From NCBI GenBank assembly GCA_013365325.1, contig JABVXV010000186.1, positions 56,882 to 120,881 on the forward strand: DNA of 64,000 nt, written 5' to 3'. The position numbers and the translations under genes are program-made. A model generated the notes under the pieces. The model worked only from the letters and a program-made list of their open reading frames with translations. It was not told the origin of the DNA and did no database searches. Shown in pieces: positions 1 through 11,800 of this stretch. How positions within the stretch are numbered: the first letter of the stretch is position 1; each line of letters starts with the position of its first letter. The stretch comes from Dipetalonema caudispina. Lineage: Eukaryota; Nematoda; Chromadorea; Rhabditida; Onchocercidae.

Positions 1-242
1 GTAATGCTAATGATATTCAACGATCAATTACAATACATCTAATTATTTAAGGAATTAATTAAGGAACAAACTATATCTCTATGAATATCAATTGTTAGAT
101 TAAAAGAATTAATAGATGGAAAATAAATTTGAAATAATGAATCGTTTACGAACAAGCATTTCTTATTTACGAATAACATGGATCAAATCTAATATGACAA
201 CAAATAAATTAGATAGAAAAGAATTAATCCTTGTTCTTGTCG

Positions 243-278
243 ATCTGTACGGATGTACGGATCTGTACGGATGTCTGT
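243..278. repeat. Short tandem repeat, about 18-bp unit, two copies
   Basis: Two adjacent copies of a unit beginning GATCTGTACGGATGT differ only near the end of the second copy. Each copy contains two TACGGAT-like cores. No function is evident. Confidence 0.6.
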
Positions 279-1192
279 ATTATCCGATCATGCAATCGAT
301 TAAGTGGAAATGTGCAAAAGGATATATAAACTATTCCTTTTCTTAATTAGATACGACTATTTGCGACAAATGAACACGTGCGCATTGTGTTTGAATGATG
401 TATGTCAGCTGAAAAATGATCAAAGTAGAATAACGGAAATCTCGTCGTTCTCTCTTAATTTGATACAACTTTCACTAAATGGTTTATCACAATGAATTAA
501 AAGAAGATTGGCAAATAATTGGTGAGGGTATTAATTGAGATATTAATCAATAACAGTGGCAGATAATTTAATGATCAAAATATCATTTGATAAGTCGAAA
601 AAATGATACTAAATGAAAGACAATAAGATGATAAATTAAACTACTGCAAAGGAAAGTTAATATATAATGTTGATAACATTAAAACATGGAGTATCTATTA
701 ACCGGAAATAGACGTATGCAAATTTTTACACCGTAATATAATGTTATTACAAAATTATAGGAATTACATGCTTTCATATAGATAACCACAGTATCCTTTC
801 TTCACCGTTTTCCGGTATGAATCAATTAATCAACATGTCGTACTTCATATTTCAATATTTGAGCTCAATACAAAAATTCTAGGCATGATTCAGGAAATCA
901 GAGAAAGAGGACAAAATGAGATAATGTTAGGAAAAGATGGAAACAAAAACGGTATGCTATTAATCAATGGAATAAAGGAAGCTGCCAGGAATATAAATAA
1001 TAGCATAAACAGTATATGAATGAACAATGGAAAGTGAAAATCATAACAATTTAAAGTCCTAAAAGTCAAAGGCCAAGTTAGATTTTCAAAATTTTTCACA
1101 TTCATATAAATAAACAAGTGATTATGGAATAATAAAAGAGTTCACAATATGAAAGCTTCCCATCTTTTATCAATTTTATCATTCATAGATAA

Positions 1193-1239
1193 TAACAATA
1201 ACAATAACAATGATAATAATAATAATGGTAACAATAACA

Positions 1240-1271
<32 letters not shown>

Positions 1272-1318
1272 GATAATAATGATAGTAATGATAATAGTGA
1301 CAATAATAATAATAATTA
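1193..1318. repeat. Imperfect AAT/AAC/GAT triplet microsatellite
   Basis: An interrupted run of AATAAC, AATAAT and GATAAT units over about 125 bp. The short Asn-rich reading frames it creates are not taken as genes. Confidence 0.85.
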
Positions 1319-1795
1319 GTCAGTAGAATAATTGTTTTGATGGCTAGAAATTTATTGAGAATGATTAAATAGCATCAAAGCTAAAAATTTCGAAAATTTG
1401 CAATTTAATAATTAAAAAATAAACGGTGAAATTTAATTTCCTCATTTCTCTTTCATCATCCCCATCTCATCCCACTTTTCCTTCTTCTCGTCGTTGTCAA
1501 CAAAATTCACAACAGGATAAAAAAAAAACAATAATATGTTCTCAACGAATTACATCTTAAATCGGTCAAATGATTATCGAAGTACAATAAGAGAATATGA
1601 AATGATTAAACTAAAAACTTATTTGTAATCGATTCCATTAGTATTATTAAAAAAAAAAAAAAAAAAAAAAAAACAAATGAACAAAATAACTATGAAAATT
1701 CAAGACAAATTTGATTTGCATGTAAGATGCATGCACATAACAAATATGACACAAATGCAAAAATGAGCGCTATTGCCATCACCTGATAAGGAGAA

Positions 1796-1880
1796 GAAAG
1801 GAAAGAGAAGAAAAGAGGAGGAAAAGGAGGAAGAGGAGGAGAAGAGGAGGAAGAGGAGGAGGAGGAGAGAGAGGAGGGAG
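1796..1880 (+). repeat. Purine-rich GGA/GAA microsatellite
   Basis: About 85 bp of almost pure purine (AGGAGG, GGAAGAGGA units), followed at about 1917-1942 by a T tract. The Lys/Glu-rich and Ser/Leu-rich frames here come from the repeat. Confidence 0.85.
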
Positions 1881-3490
1881 AAATGTTTTCTAAGGCAATG
1901 CCTTTTCCTCAATTTTTCTTTTTTTTTTTTTTTTTTTTTTTTAAATTCAATAAATGTCCAATATTGTTCGAAGAAATGAGGACAATACGGCAACAACAAC
2001 AACAACAAAATAATAATCATAATAATAATAATGAAAATGATAACAATCACAACAACAACAACAATAATATCAACTTTTCAAATCATTATATAGATGAGGT
2101 TTTTTTTTCTTTTTTTTTTTTTAACGATCGTATTGATAATGTTTAGGATAAGATCAATTAAAATACATTTTTAATGATTAAAAAGTAAGTACAATATTAA
2201 ATAAAACGATGATAAAATTGACAAGTTAATGATAACAGATAACAAATCACTTCTTGGATATTAATTAAATTTTAGATTACAATAGATTTTTTATTAAAAA
2301 AAAAAAAAAAAAAAATCAATTATTCGATTGATGTTATGAAAATTGTTATTTCAAATAATGGTAAACCAAATCAATGGGACATTTGATATTACGAAAAGTC
2401 GGCAAAACGAAAAGATTGAAGGAAATGGAAGAAATACTGGAAAGAGAGCGGTGTACAATTAATGGATTACGGAGCTGTAAAAAGCCAATCATATATAATG
2501 AAAGTTTGTATGGACTAAAAAAAAAAAAAAAAAAAAAAGCGGAAAGTTATATTCGCATTTCCGGATATAAAATTTCAGTCGCTCTAAAATTTGTTCGCTA
2601 TCTTTTCTCAACAAATGGAAATTTCTATATATAACTCTAAATTACTAAATCATTTTGAGACATTTCTAAATGTGGCCAAAAAAAAAAGAAAAAAAGAATG
2701 CTATTTCGATATTGATATCAAGTAATATTAATAAAAAAGGAAAAAAAGAATGGGAAAAGATAACAAATGATTAAATTAAATTTGGAGTAACAAAAGAAAT
2801 GAAAATGAAAGAATTAAAGATTGATGAAATGAAATGAATGAAAGGATGTTTAGCGGAAATAGTTTTAAAATTGATGGGAACATTTACACTTCTCAAATTT
2901 CCATTTGCCATCCTTTTTAAGCTCTCTCTGTTCCGAACAGAAAAGATTGGCCTAACATTTCATTTTACTTCTCGTTACTTAAAGTACTGCAAAAACGAAC
3001 AAAGGTTAAATTAATGCTTCTCATAAAAATCTCATCAATTTTTTCACTTACTAATCAATCAATTAACAAATTAATTAACCAATGTCATTTTTTTTTTCCT
3101 TTTGAAGATAACAAATTTGTATGCATAAAATAATTTTGAGAGAGGAAGAAAGAGAGAGAGAAAGGGAGAGGGAAAAAAAAGGGAAAGCATGTCAACAATA
3201 AAAGAGAAAGTTTAGGAAAAGAAAAAATGAAATAAGGCAATGAAAAAAAGGAGGAAAAATTAGAAGAGGAAACATCTGGAAATATCGTACCAGGTGGAAC
3301 CTTTGAGTTTACAAAAATTAAATGAAACTTTTTTTTATTCCCCTTTTATTCTAAATCGGTTTTTTTGTTTATAAATACCCAAAGGAATAAAGCCAATTTC
3401 ACATACTTTAGGCATATGTTATGCCAAATATTATTTATTTAAATTTGACACTTATTTCAAAATTAGTGAACACTACGAAGAAGGCAGAAG

Positions 3491-3806
3491 GATACACGTG
3501 ACAGTGGAATAAACTTAGTTATGTGTTAGTAAAGAGTGAAATCAATGTGAAGAAGGTCAAGATAGATGCACGTGAATGTGAGTAAAACTAAAGTGAAGAT
3601 ACACGTTTAAAGTTAGCTTAATATGAAGATACACGGATAAAGGGATAAAATGAAGATGAATATACGTAGATGAGATAAGTCGAAAATAACCATGATTGTA
3701 AGAGGTTTGATACGGAATGTGATAAATTCAAAATGAGATAAGTAAGCGTAGCAAGTTTGGGATGAAAAGGTGTTAAACGTGGAACGTCTAAGGTGAATAT
3801 ACGTGA
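3491..3806 (+). repeat. Dispersed GATACACGTG-like motif cluster
   Basis: Six related decamers occur within about 315 bp: GATACACGTG at 3491, GATGCACGTG at 3565, GATACACGTT at 3598, GATACACGGA at 3628, and GAATATACGTA/G forms near 3658 and 3795. Intervals are irregular (about 30-140 bp). This could be a decayed tandem repeat or a cluster of E-box-like (CACGTG) sites; the sequence does not decide. Confidence 0.45.
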
Positions 3807-4353
3807 ACATAATAAGATCGTGATCTAAGGCAATAGAAATATTTGCCAGCTAGAAGCAATCAGAAAATCCTGATAAAATGTCGAGAATGACAATTTTCCG
3901 CAGATTTATCATTTCATAGAAAATCCTCAATCATTTGATTATTTGAGAATTCGAAAACAGAATTCCTGAATAAATATGTAAAAAAATTGAATTCTTAAAA
4001 TGAAAATTAATTCGTGCTGTTATTTTTATTATTATCATTATTGTTATTATCATCGTTATTCCTATTATTATCAGTGCTATTACACTATGACAATAAAGAA
4101 TAGTGTATGAGTGAAATTTTGAATATATTTTTAATGCAAATGATAAGGTAACAGTTGTTGAGGAAGTATGCAATTAATGAGCAAGTTAAACTGTTGATTA
4201 CAAACGAGGTCAACGATCATTTTAAATTAATTTACCAATGGAAAAGTTGACAAATGAAAGTGATTGTGAGGAAAATAAATTTTGATTTGTCAAATATCAC
4301 TGAGACATATATATAAACGCATATTTATACATATATATACGTACATACATGCA

Positions 4354-4458
4354 CACCACACACACACACCCACATACCCACACACACCCACACACACACA
4401 TACACACACCCACACACACATACACACACACACAGACATACACATACACATACACACA
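4354..4458. repeat. Imperfect CA/ACAC microsatellite
   Basis: About 100 bp of CACACA interrupted by CCCA and CATA units. The Cys/Val-rich and His/Thr-rich frames across it are artefacts of the repeat. Confidence 0.9.
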
Positions 4459-5575
4459 TAGGCAAATACATTCCCATACATCAATCATACTACACCCTGA
4501 ATTAAAATCAATTCAAAAGGGTAAATTCCGATATCACCATGCCATCATGTCAATTTCATCATTTATAAAGTTTAATTATCACCAATAAATAGGTACAAAT
4601 TAATACAAAATAACATTTAACAAATCGAGATATGAGATTATGAAGAGAGCAGGGGAGAAAATGAAACTGGAATAAATGACAATGATAATGTTATCAGTGA
4701 TAACGTTTGATCAAAATATTTGAAATTAGCATGTAACAGTAACATGAAACGTTTCAACCGATACAATAACAAAAATATTGATGACATCTCATTAAAATGG
4801 TTAATGTGTTAATTAAAAGGGAAAGTGATACACGAAAAGAAAGAAATAGTAGGGAGAAAAAAAAAAAAAAAAAAAAAAAAAGAGTCCACGGAAAATTGTT
4901 GAATAGAAGATAAAAAGAATAAAAGAGAAAGAAAACAAAAAGATAAAATTTTTGAAATTAAATCAAAATTAAATAATAAAATGATAATTGGGAAGTGAAG
5001 AATATGATTGTTAAAAGAAAAGATAATATTGAAATAGATGGTAGATAAATTGATGATTTTAAAAGAGTGATATATGCTTAACAGCTGTGTATATCCTTTT
5101 TTGTCCTTATACCCACCCCGTTCACCTCGTACCATCTGTTTTTTCCCCCGTCATCCCGCGTCTCCCAACTCTTTCCATTTATTCATTTCATTCTAGTGAC
5201 AATTTTTTTTTTTTTTTCATTTTTTATTTTTCCAAGGTGAAGGCGGAGATTAATTTCAATCATTCATAACATATCATCATCCAATAATTGCAATATAATT
5301 TTTATGACCTTCCCCTTAAATGGGGTAACATTCCTTCCTTACAAAGATACCATTTGTATTGGGATGAATTGAATGACTGAGAATGGGAAAATATTATCAT
5401 AAATAACTGAAATGAAATATATTTTGGCTAGCAAAATACCAATAACATATGGATATCGTAGTATTTTAATTAAAGCCAAAACAATTGATGAAAATCCGAC
5501 ATCTTATTGTTATTGATATATCTTGCCAACAATAGAATGTTGAAAAAGGTTAACAATTATAATCAAATTATCTTG

Positions 5576-5607
5576 ACAATATTCAATGATATATCATTGA
5601 ATATTGT
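5576..5607. repeat. Perfect 32-bp palindrome
   Basis: ACAATATTCAATGATA is followed directly by its exact reverse complement, so all 16 base pairs match with no spacer. The next bases outward (G at 5575, G at 5608) break the symmetry. There is no adjacent gene or mobile-element reading frame. Confidence 0.85.
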
Positions 5608-8237
5608 GTCATTTGAAATTTTTGTTTTGTTATTTTCCAAAATATGTAAAATAGATTTGTGGTTGTCAATTAAAGTCACTAATAAAAGAGAAATTGGGGT
5701 AAATAACGGTAACGTGGAAAAGTTTGATATCATATTGTGTTTAGTGGTATGAATTTTTCAAATATTTTTATACTCATTTGAAATTTTCAGTCCTTTAAAT
5801 TTTAAACATGACTGATATGGACATTTTGATATGTAACAGATAAGCAAGTTTACATAATGAAATTTAAGTTTTCAATTCCATTTATTCACTACATACAATC
5901 AGTGAAAGTGAAGGTATCATTTTCCAGTTCATATTAGTTACGATTTAATTTTACTACAAATACTAACATAATAATATAACGTTAAATTAAATTGGCGAAT
6001 AATTCGAATAGAAGGAATTAAAGATTCAAAAAATTGAAAAAATAATATCAAGTCAACTGAATGGATGATTCAAATGGAAATTAATGCGGAATTATAGGAT
6101 TAAATTAAATTAACACATCGTTTAAACGAAACAGAAATTGAAAGTTGAGTTTTTGATTGGAGATCACAATCGGGATGACAAGGAGAAAATCACAGATAAG
6201 GGACTATGAGTCACCATTTTCTCCTATGGTAAACAAAGATAGTACAGAAAAAGTGCAAACCGTATATTATTTATGTGAATTTCAAAAAAAAAAAAAAAAA
6301 AAAAAAACAGAAAAAAGCCACGTAACATAATTTGCCTACCAATCATTAAATTTAAATTACAGAGCAATAAACAAACAAACAAATTTAAATTACAATTTAA
6401 TTTCAAAAACTGAGAAAAAGAAGGTTGCGTACTTCATTTCAACAAGTTTACTGATATAAACAATCAAAGAAAGTTTCCATGAATCAGACCTTTTTTGATC
6501 AATTAAGAAAACTCATTAAACAAAGATCTAAAAATTGAAATTTTCTTTTTAGTTCAAATAAATTAATGATGATTGACATTTTCATTAATTTACAATAAAA
6601 TTTTCCCTTTCTTTCTTTTTTTTTTTCCACACTCAAGAATTACCGGAACATATTGACATTCCTTTGTCAAACTAATTTACTAATCGTAACAGAATCACAA
6701 AACCAAATCTGTCTAGAGATCATTATCGAAAGTAACAAAATCATATGATGCAATGATACGATGAACTGAAGCATAAAAGCGCCGAAAAATGGAATGATAA
6801 AATGTTAATAGAAAAATTAAAATATTAAAGGACACAAAATATGTCAACAAAAGAAAAAAAAAAAAAAAAAAAAAAAAAACAAAGAAAGGAGAATGATAAT
6901 AATGGCAATTTAAATGAAAAGTATAACTGAACAACAATTCGAGAAAAGGAAGAAAAATTATGTAAATTTCCAAGTATTAAAAATTCAAAAAATTGAACAA
7001 AATTTTCAACTTATTTTTATTTTAAATCAAAATATTTATAAATAACAGAATATATTTCTATGTACACATGGTATCATTATATGTAAATTTACGAATGTAC
7101 ATGTTTGTTATCAATGAATATGATTAATGAATGTTTATTTATGCATATGTTTATAAATATGTATATGTATGCTTGATGTTTATATTTTTTATATGTATGC
7201 ATGTATGTTTATAATAGATATTTGTCTGTAACATGTCGTATATGTCAAAATATATGAAGTTAAATTTAATGCCACATTTTCTAAAATCAATAGAAAATAT
7301 TTAACTCGAGTAAAATTACTTCCATTTATGATTGAGAAAGCAGGAAAAGAGTATGAGTTATGAATATGAAGCTAAACATAATCCTCTATAATTGACAAAA
7401 ATGATATCATAGTATGGATTTTTTTTTTTTTTTTTTTTTTTTTAACCCATCAATGGAATGTATCGAACAATGACAATACATTTATTTGATTAAATTTTTA
7501 TTTGAAAAGAGCAAAAAAAAAAAGAAAAAGAAAAAAAGGCACCAATTTGCATAACTTCATCATCATCATCTTCATACCTTCTCGTTTTAATTTTTGACAC
7601 AATTCCGCCAGATTGATTGTTACTATTTCTATGTTTTAATTTTAATTTTAACATTATCATAATATTATTTAACTCGATCTGTTAAAAATTGTAAGTCTGA
7701 AAAAAAGGAAAAAAGAAAATGCTATAGTATGAGAATGTAAGAAAAGGAGAAGGAGAAGGAAGAATTTTGTGAAATTAAGAAAAAGGAAATTAGTTTGAAA
7801 TATGTCAAAATGAATGTACTCATTGATCGAGCAACTGTCTCATATCCTTAGCTAATTAGTGAGTTACTGCTTTATTCCATCTAATTTCATTCTTCTTCAC
7901 GAAAAATTATTCCGTATGGTATTATGGTAACGCCCTAAATACATTTGAACCACCATAATACTATTAATTTAGTATTTGTTTCAACTATTAATACCTATAA
8001 TTTATAATATTACCGAAAAATTTTGATACATACTATATGGTACGGTGAAAGGTATGCAAATGTCAATGAAATTAGTAGGAAGAATAACGGTTAAAAATGT
8101 GAACCTTATTAAAGTACATTTAGTAACAGAATATATATGTGGCAATGGAATTCAATAGCTTCGTCCGATATTTTCCACATTTCTCCAACGTAGAATGAGA
8201 AATGACTGACCATTGTATCCGGCTGTTGGCTATTTCC

Positions 8238-8320
8238 ACTACTACTACTATTACTACTACTACTACTATTATTACTACTACTACTACTAATGCTACTATA
8301 ACAACAACAGCAACTACTGC
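8238..8320. repeat. ACT/ACA triplet microsatellite
   Basis: Runs of ACT (with ATT and ACA variants) give Thr-rich frames on plus and Val-rich frames on minus. No other coding signal is present. Confidence 0.85.
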
Positions 8321-8825
8321 AACCACTGATACTATTGGTGTTGTTGGTAGTGCTGCTGTTGTATTACACCATTTATTAAATACTATATGATACCACAAAA
8401 TAATTGAGCAATCGATGACAGCAAATGCACAACAAAATAAACGATGAAGGGATTGGGATCGCTATTTTACATGGATTACTCAAATATTCAATTATTAAAC
8501 TGAATATAAATTTAATAAATATTTGATTGGATGGTGATAACAAATTGATTATGAAAGTAGACGAAAGAAAGGAAGTGGAGATTAGAATGGAAAAGAAATA
8601 TTCGAACTTTCAATAATTTCTAGAAATTATAACATATTTATTGAGCAAAAAAAAATTGTAAAATGATTTAAAATGACTCAAATCATCGTCATATATGTTG
8701 CCTATTATAAATTAGTTCCAGCTAAAAATGATTGATAAATTCGATAGAAAAATTAAGGGAATATAAATATTAAAAAATCTATGAATCCTAATTATAAACG
8801 AATTGAAGCATTTAAATATATCATG

Positions 8826-8831
8826 TTTATT
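8826..8831 (-). terminator. Possible poly(A) signal overlapping the osm-3 stop
   Basis: On the minus strand the last codon and stop read AAATAA followed by AC, so a canonical AATAAA spans the stop codon. If used, the 3' UTR would be only about 10-25 nt. In such AT-rich DNA the match may be chance. Confidence 0.3.
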
Positions 8832-11800
8832 TTGATTTCACTGAAAGTGCTTCAAGGCGTTGCGGTTTCCGGAAAATGGAAGGCTTCTCGTAGATATCAT
8901 CTGTGTATACAACACCTCTCAATAGATCATTTAATGTTTGTTTTCCTGGTAATGAATCTGGAAATGAAAAGAAAAAAACCAGAAATAAAAATGATATAAT
9001 AGAAGAAAAAAAAGAATGAAATATTTCTATATAATTTCCATATGTCATTTTCCAAAATTTACGTTAGCCGGTGCAGCTTTCATTTCGGAAAGCATACCAC
9101 ACTTGACAGGATTATCGAATTATCAACAATTGGAACGATTTAGCAAATTTTCTAGTGATACTACCAGATCGAACACTACATATATCAATCTCCTGAATCA
9201 GTATATCAGACCAACAGAGAAGTTTCGTAAACGTATACCTATCAATTCTTGATGGGGAAAAAAAAGAAGCAATTTGAAGAAAGGAAAGCTGTAATGATAT
9301 TTTCTGGAATTTTTACCAATTGTACGATTCCGATCGGCTTTGTATTTGTTGACAAGACCATCCCTGCTAAACGGTTTGAAATAGCTGCTTGCTATATTTT
9401 CTTCCGCACTTTTCGCTAATCTCTGTAATGTTTCAGTCTTACACCCTCCGTACAATTGCTAAAATTCGTTGCATCGATTATATTGGTTTTTTACTTTAAT
9501 GAATTACCGAAAATTCAGCGGGAAATTCAATTAGCAAACGATAAGAAAATCTTAATTTAAAATTGAAAATCAAGAAATATCACAGTAACTAGTTTTTATA
9601 GCAACCAATGAAAATTTACGGAATAATTTGGAAAGAAATTGGAAGGAAAACAACAATGGAATCACTGAAATGAGAAATTACTGATTTCAGGTAATTTAAA
9701 AAGATAATGAAAATAAAATTCAACCTGCTTAAGCTTGGATAAGTCATCCGTTGTACCCATACGTAACGGATTATGTGTGTCAGCTAAGCTGCCAGTTGTT
9801 ACTAAATTTAGCATATGTTTAATCCCTTTTTACAGTTAAAAAATGAAGCATATTTTTTTGAAAAACTAACAAAATTTTAATCACTTCAATATAATACTTC
9901 AGGCTATCCCCAGCAAAAAAATCATTTATTTTTTGCTGAAGTAAACAAACGTACCAGATGCAGCATAAGGTAATGTTGTACGAAGAATGATCAAATCAGG
10001 TAAAATCCATTTCCCCTGATCTTCATTCCACATTGCGTCACGTTTAATTTTTTCCATATTAAAATAATTGCAATCTTTTTTAAGCATCGGATGTATCTAA
10101 ATTGTCAAGTGTAATATATATCATAAACCGAGAAAGATTCAGGAATGTTAAATTTAAAAATATATTGAATTAAAATTTTCAGGTTTTCGAATGAATGGTG
10201 ATACAATAACAGTTTAAATAATTCTATGAGAAATGTAAAGAAAATGATGATGATCCTGTTTACTTAAAATATCAGGTTATAAAAAATAAGCATCCGGTCG
10301 CAGCATTTAGTTGAAAGCTATCATTCAAAATTCCAACATAATTAGTACCTTATCCAAAATTTGTTGTAATAGCTTAACTTGTTGATCCTGTTTCCTGATC
10401 GTTTCCAAATAATCAAGCCTATCAAGCTCAAATTCGCCATGTAAATCCTCAATATCATTTTCTAGTGATTGTATCTGCAAGTGCAAATCTTACTAATTAT
10501 TTCAAAATTCCTATTCTTTTTCTGTCCTAACTAGAATTTTTAACCCTCTTAATTAGTAGTGTCAGCTATCAAAATAATGATTGTGTACATTATCCGTAAT
10601 AACCAGTAAGGTAATAAATAAAATTAGGCAGCAATTAAAAATTGAAATCCCTCCTGAATGTTTTATATTCAAAAAAAGTTATAAAACGAAACATTACTTT
10701 CAATTTAGCTTTATTATATTGTTCCGTAATTGCTTCTAACTTTTCTTGTGTCGAACTGTAAACATGAAGTAATGGGTCATCACTGTGCACGTTTAATGCT
10801 GCTGAAAAATTGAATTATCTTATACGAATTTTAAAATTATAAATACAAATTCTGGACAATTTCAGCAGAAAACTTACCGGCAAGTCGTTCCATCTTCTTC
10901 TCTGCTTCCTTCATCTTAATCTGTCGCTGTTCTTTAAGGGCTTCATTATTTGCCTATAATTTTTGAAAATAAAAATTTTCAAATTATACCATTCCTTAGA
11001 ATAAAATTAAAATGATCATTTCATGGATAAAAATTAATGAATGTACTACCAACTTGTTCACCACCAACAAATTGCTTTTCCAAAATTTGTAAGCGTTTCT
11101 TTGCTTCACCAACATCTAAATTACGATCATGTTCTAATGCTTCCGCTGCTTTCTCATACTGTTCTTTTAATGCTGCATATTCTTCTTGCAATTTTGCTTT
11201 ACTTTTTTGCTCATTTTGATACTGTAATCGTAGTTCATTAATTGCTGCATTAAATTCAGCTTTAAGTTGTTCATGTTCTTCATCCAATTCATTCGATTTC
11301 GAATGTACGTTGTTATCTACAAATAAAACAAAAAATTTGTAAAATTCTTTTTTTTTTTTGTTATTGACATTTATAACATTTATTTAAAAAAAAATTTACC
11401 ATTTTCTATTTCTCTCTGATTGAAATACATTTCGTTTGTATGTCATCTCATCTCTCTCATTCATTGTTACTTTTCAAAGAAAAAACTTTCTCAATCTCTA
11501 ATTATACAAACATTCTTTTCAATCTTTGTTGATATACCTGAACAATTCCTGTTGCAAGTTGTAATTTCTACACTAAATTCAAATAAAGTTTTAATTTGTT
11601 TTGCCTCCAATGTGAATTGACATTTCGTTAGTTTGAAGGTCTCTCGAACTATTCCCTCAATCTAACAATTTACACCTTTCCAGTCAATATTTTTACTGAA
11701 GTTAACTTTATTTCCGGTTGTCCGTATCAAGCAAAAAGTATCATATATCTTACATAATTAATTTACTTCTGCAATGATTTGTTAATTTAATTTATCGGAC

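Larger units (their letters stand above)
1..8826. other. Intergenic or deep intronic DNA, no recognisable gene
   Basis: Both strands show only short reading frames of biased composition (Phe, Lys, Asn, Ile, His runs from homopolymers and triplet repeats). I saw no exon chain with matched splice phases and no domain. The stretch holds A/T homopolymers of about 20-25 bases (1650-1672, 2296-2315, 4857-4880, 6285-6306, 6855-6879, 7419-7442), several microsatellites, a palindrome and a motif cluster listed separately. Part could be regulatory DNA or introns of a gene starting outside the window. Confidence 0.6.

Noticed and set aside
1700..2146. Lys/Glu-rich, Leu/Phe-rich and Gln/Asn-rich frames
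   Set aside because: They arise from the GGA repeat, a T tract and CAA/AAT triplets.
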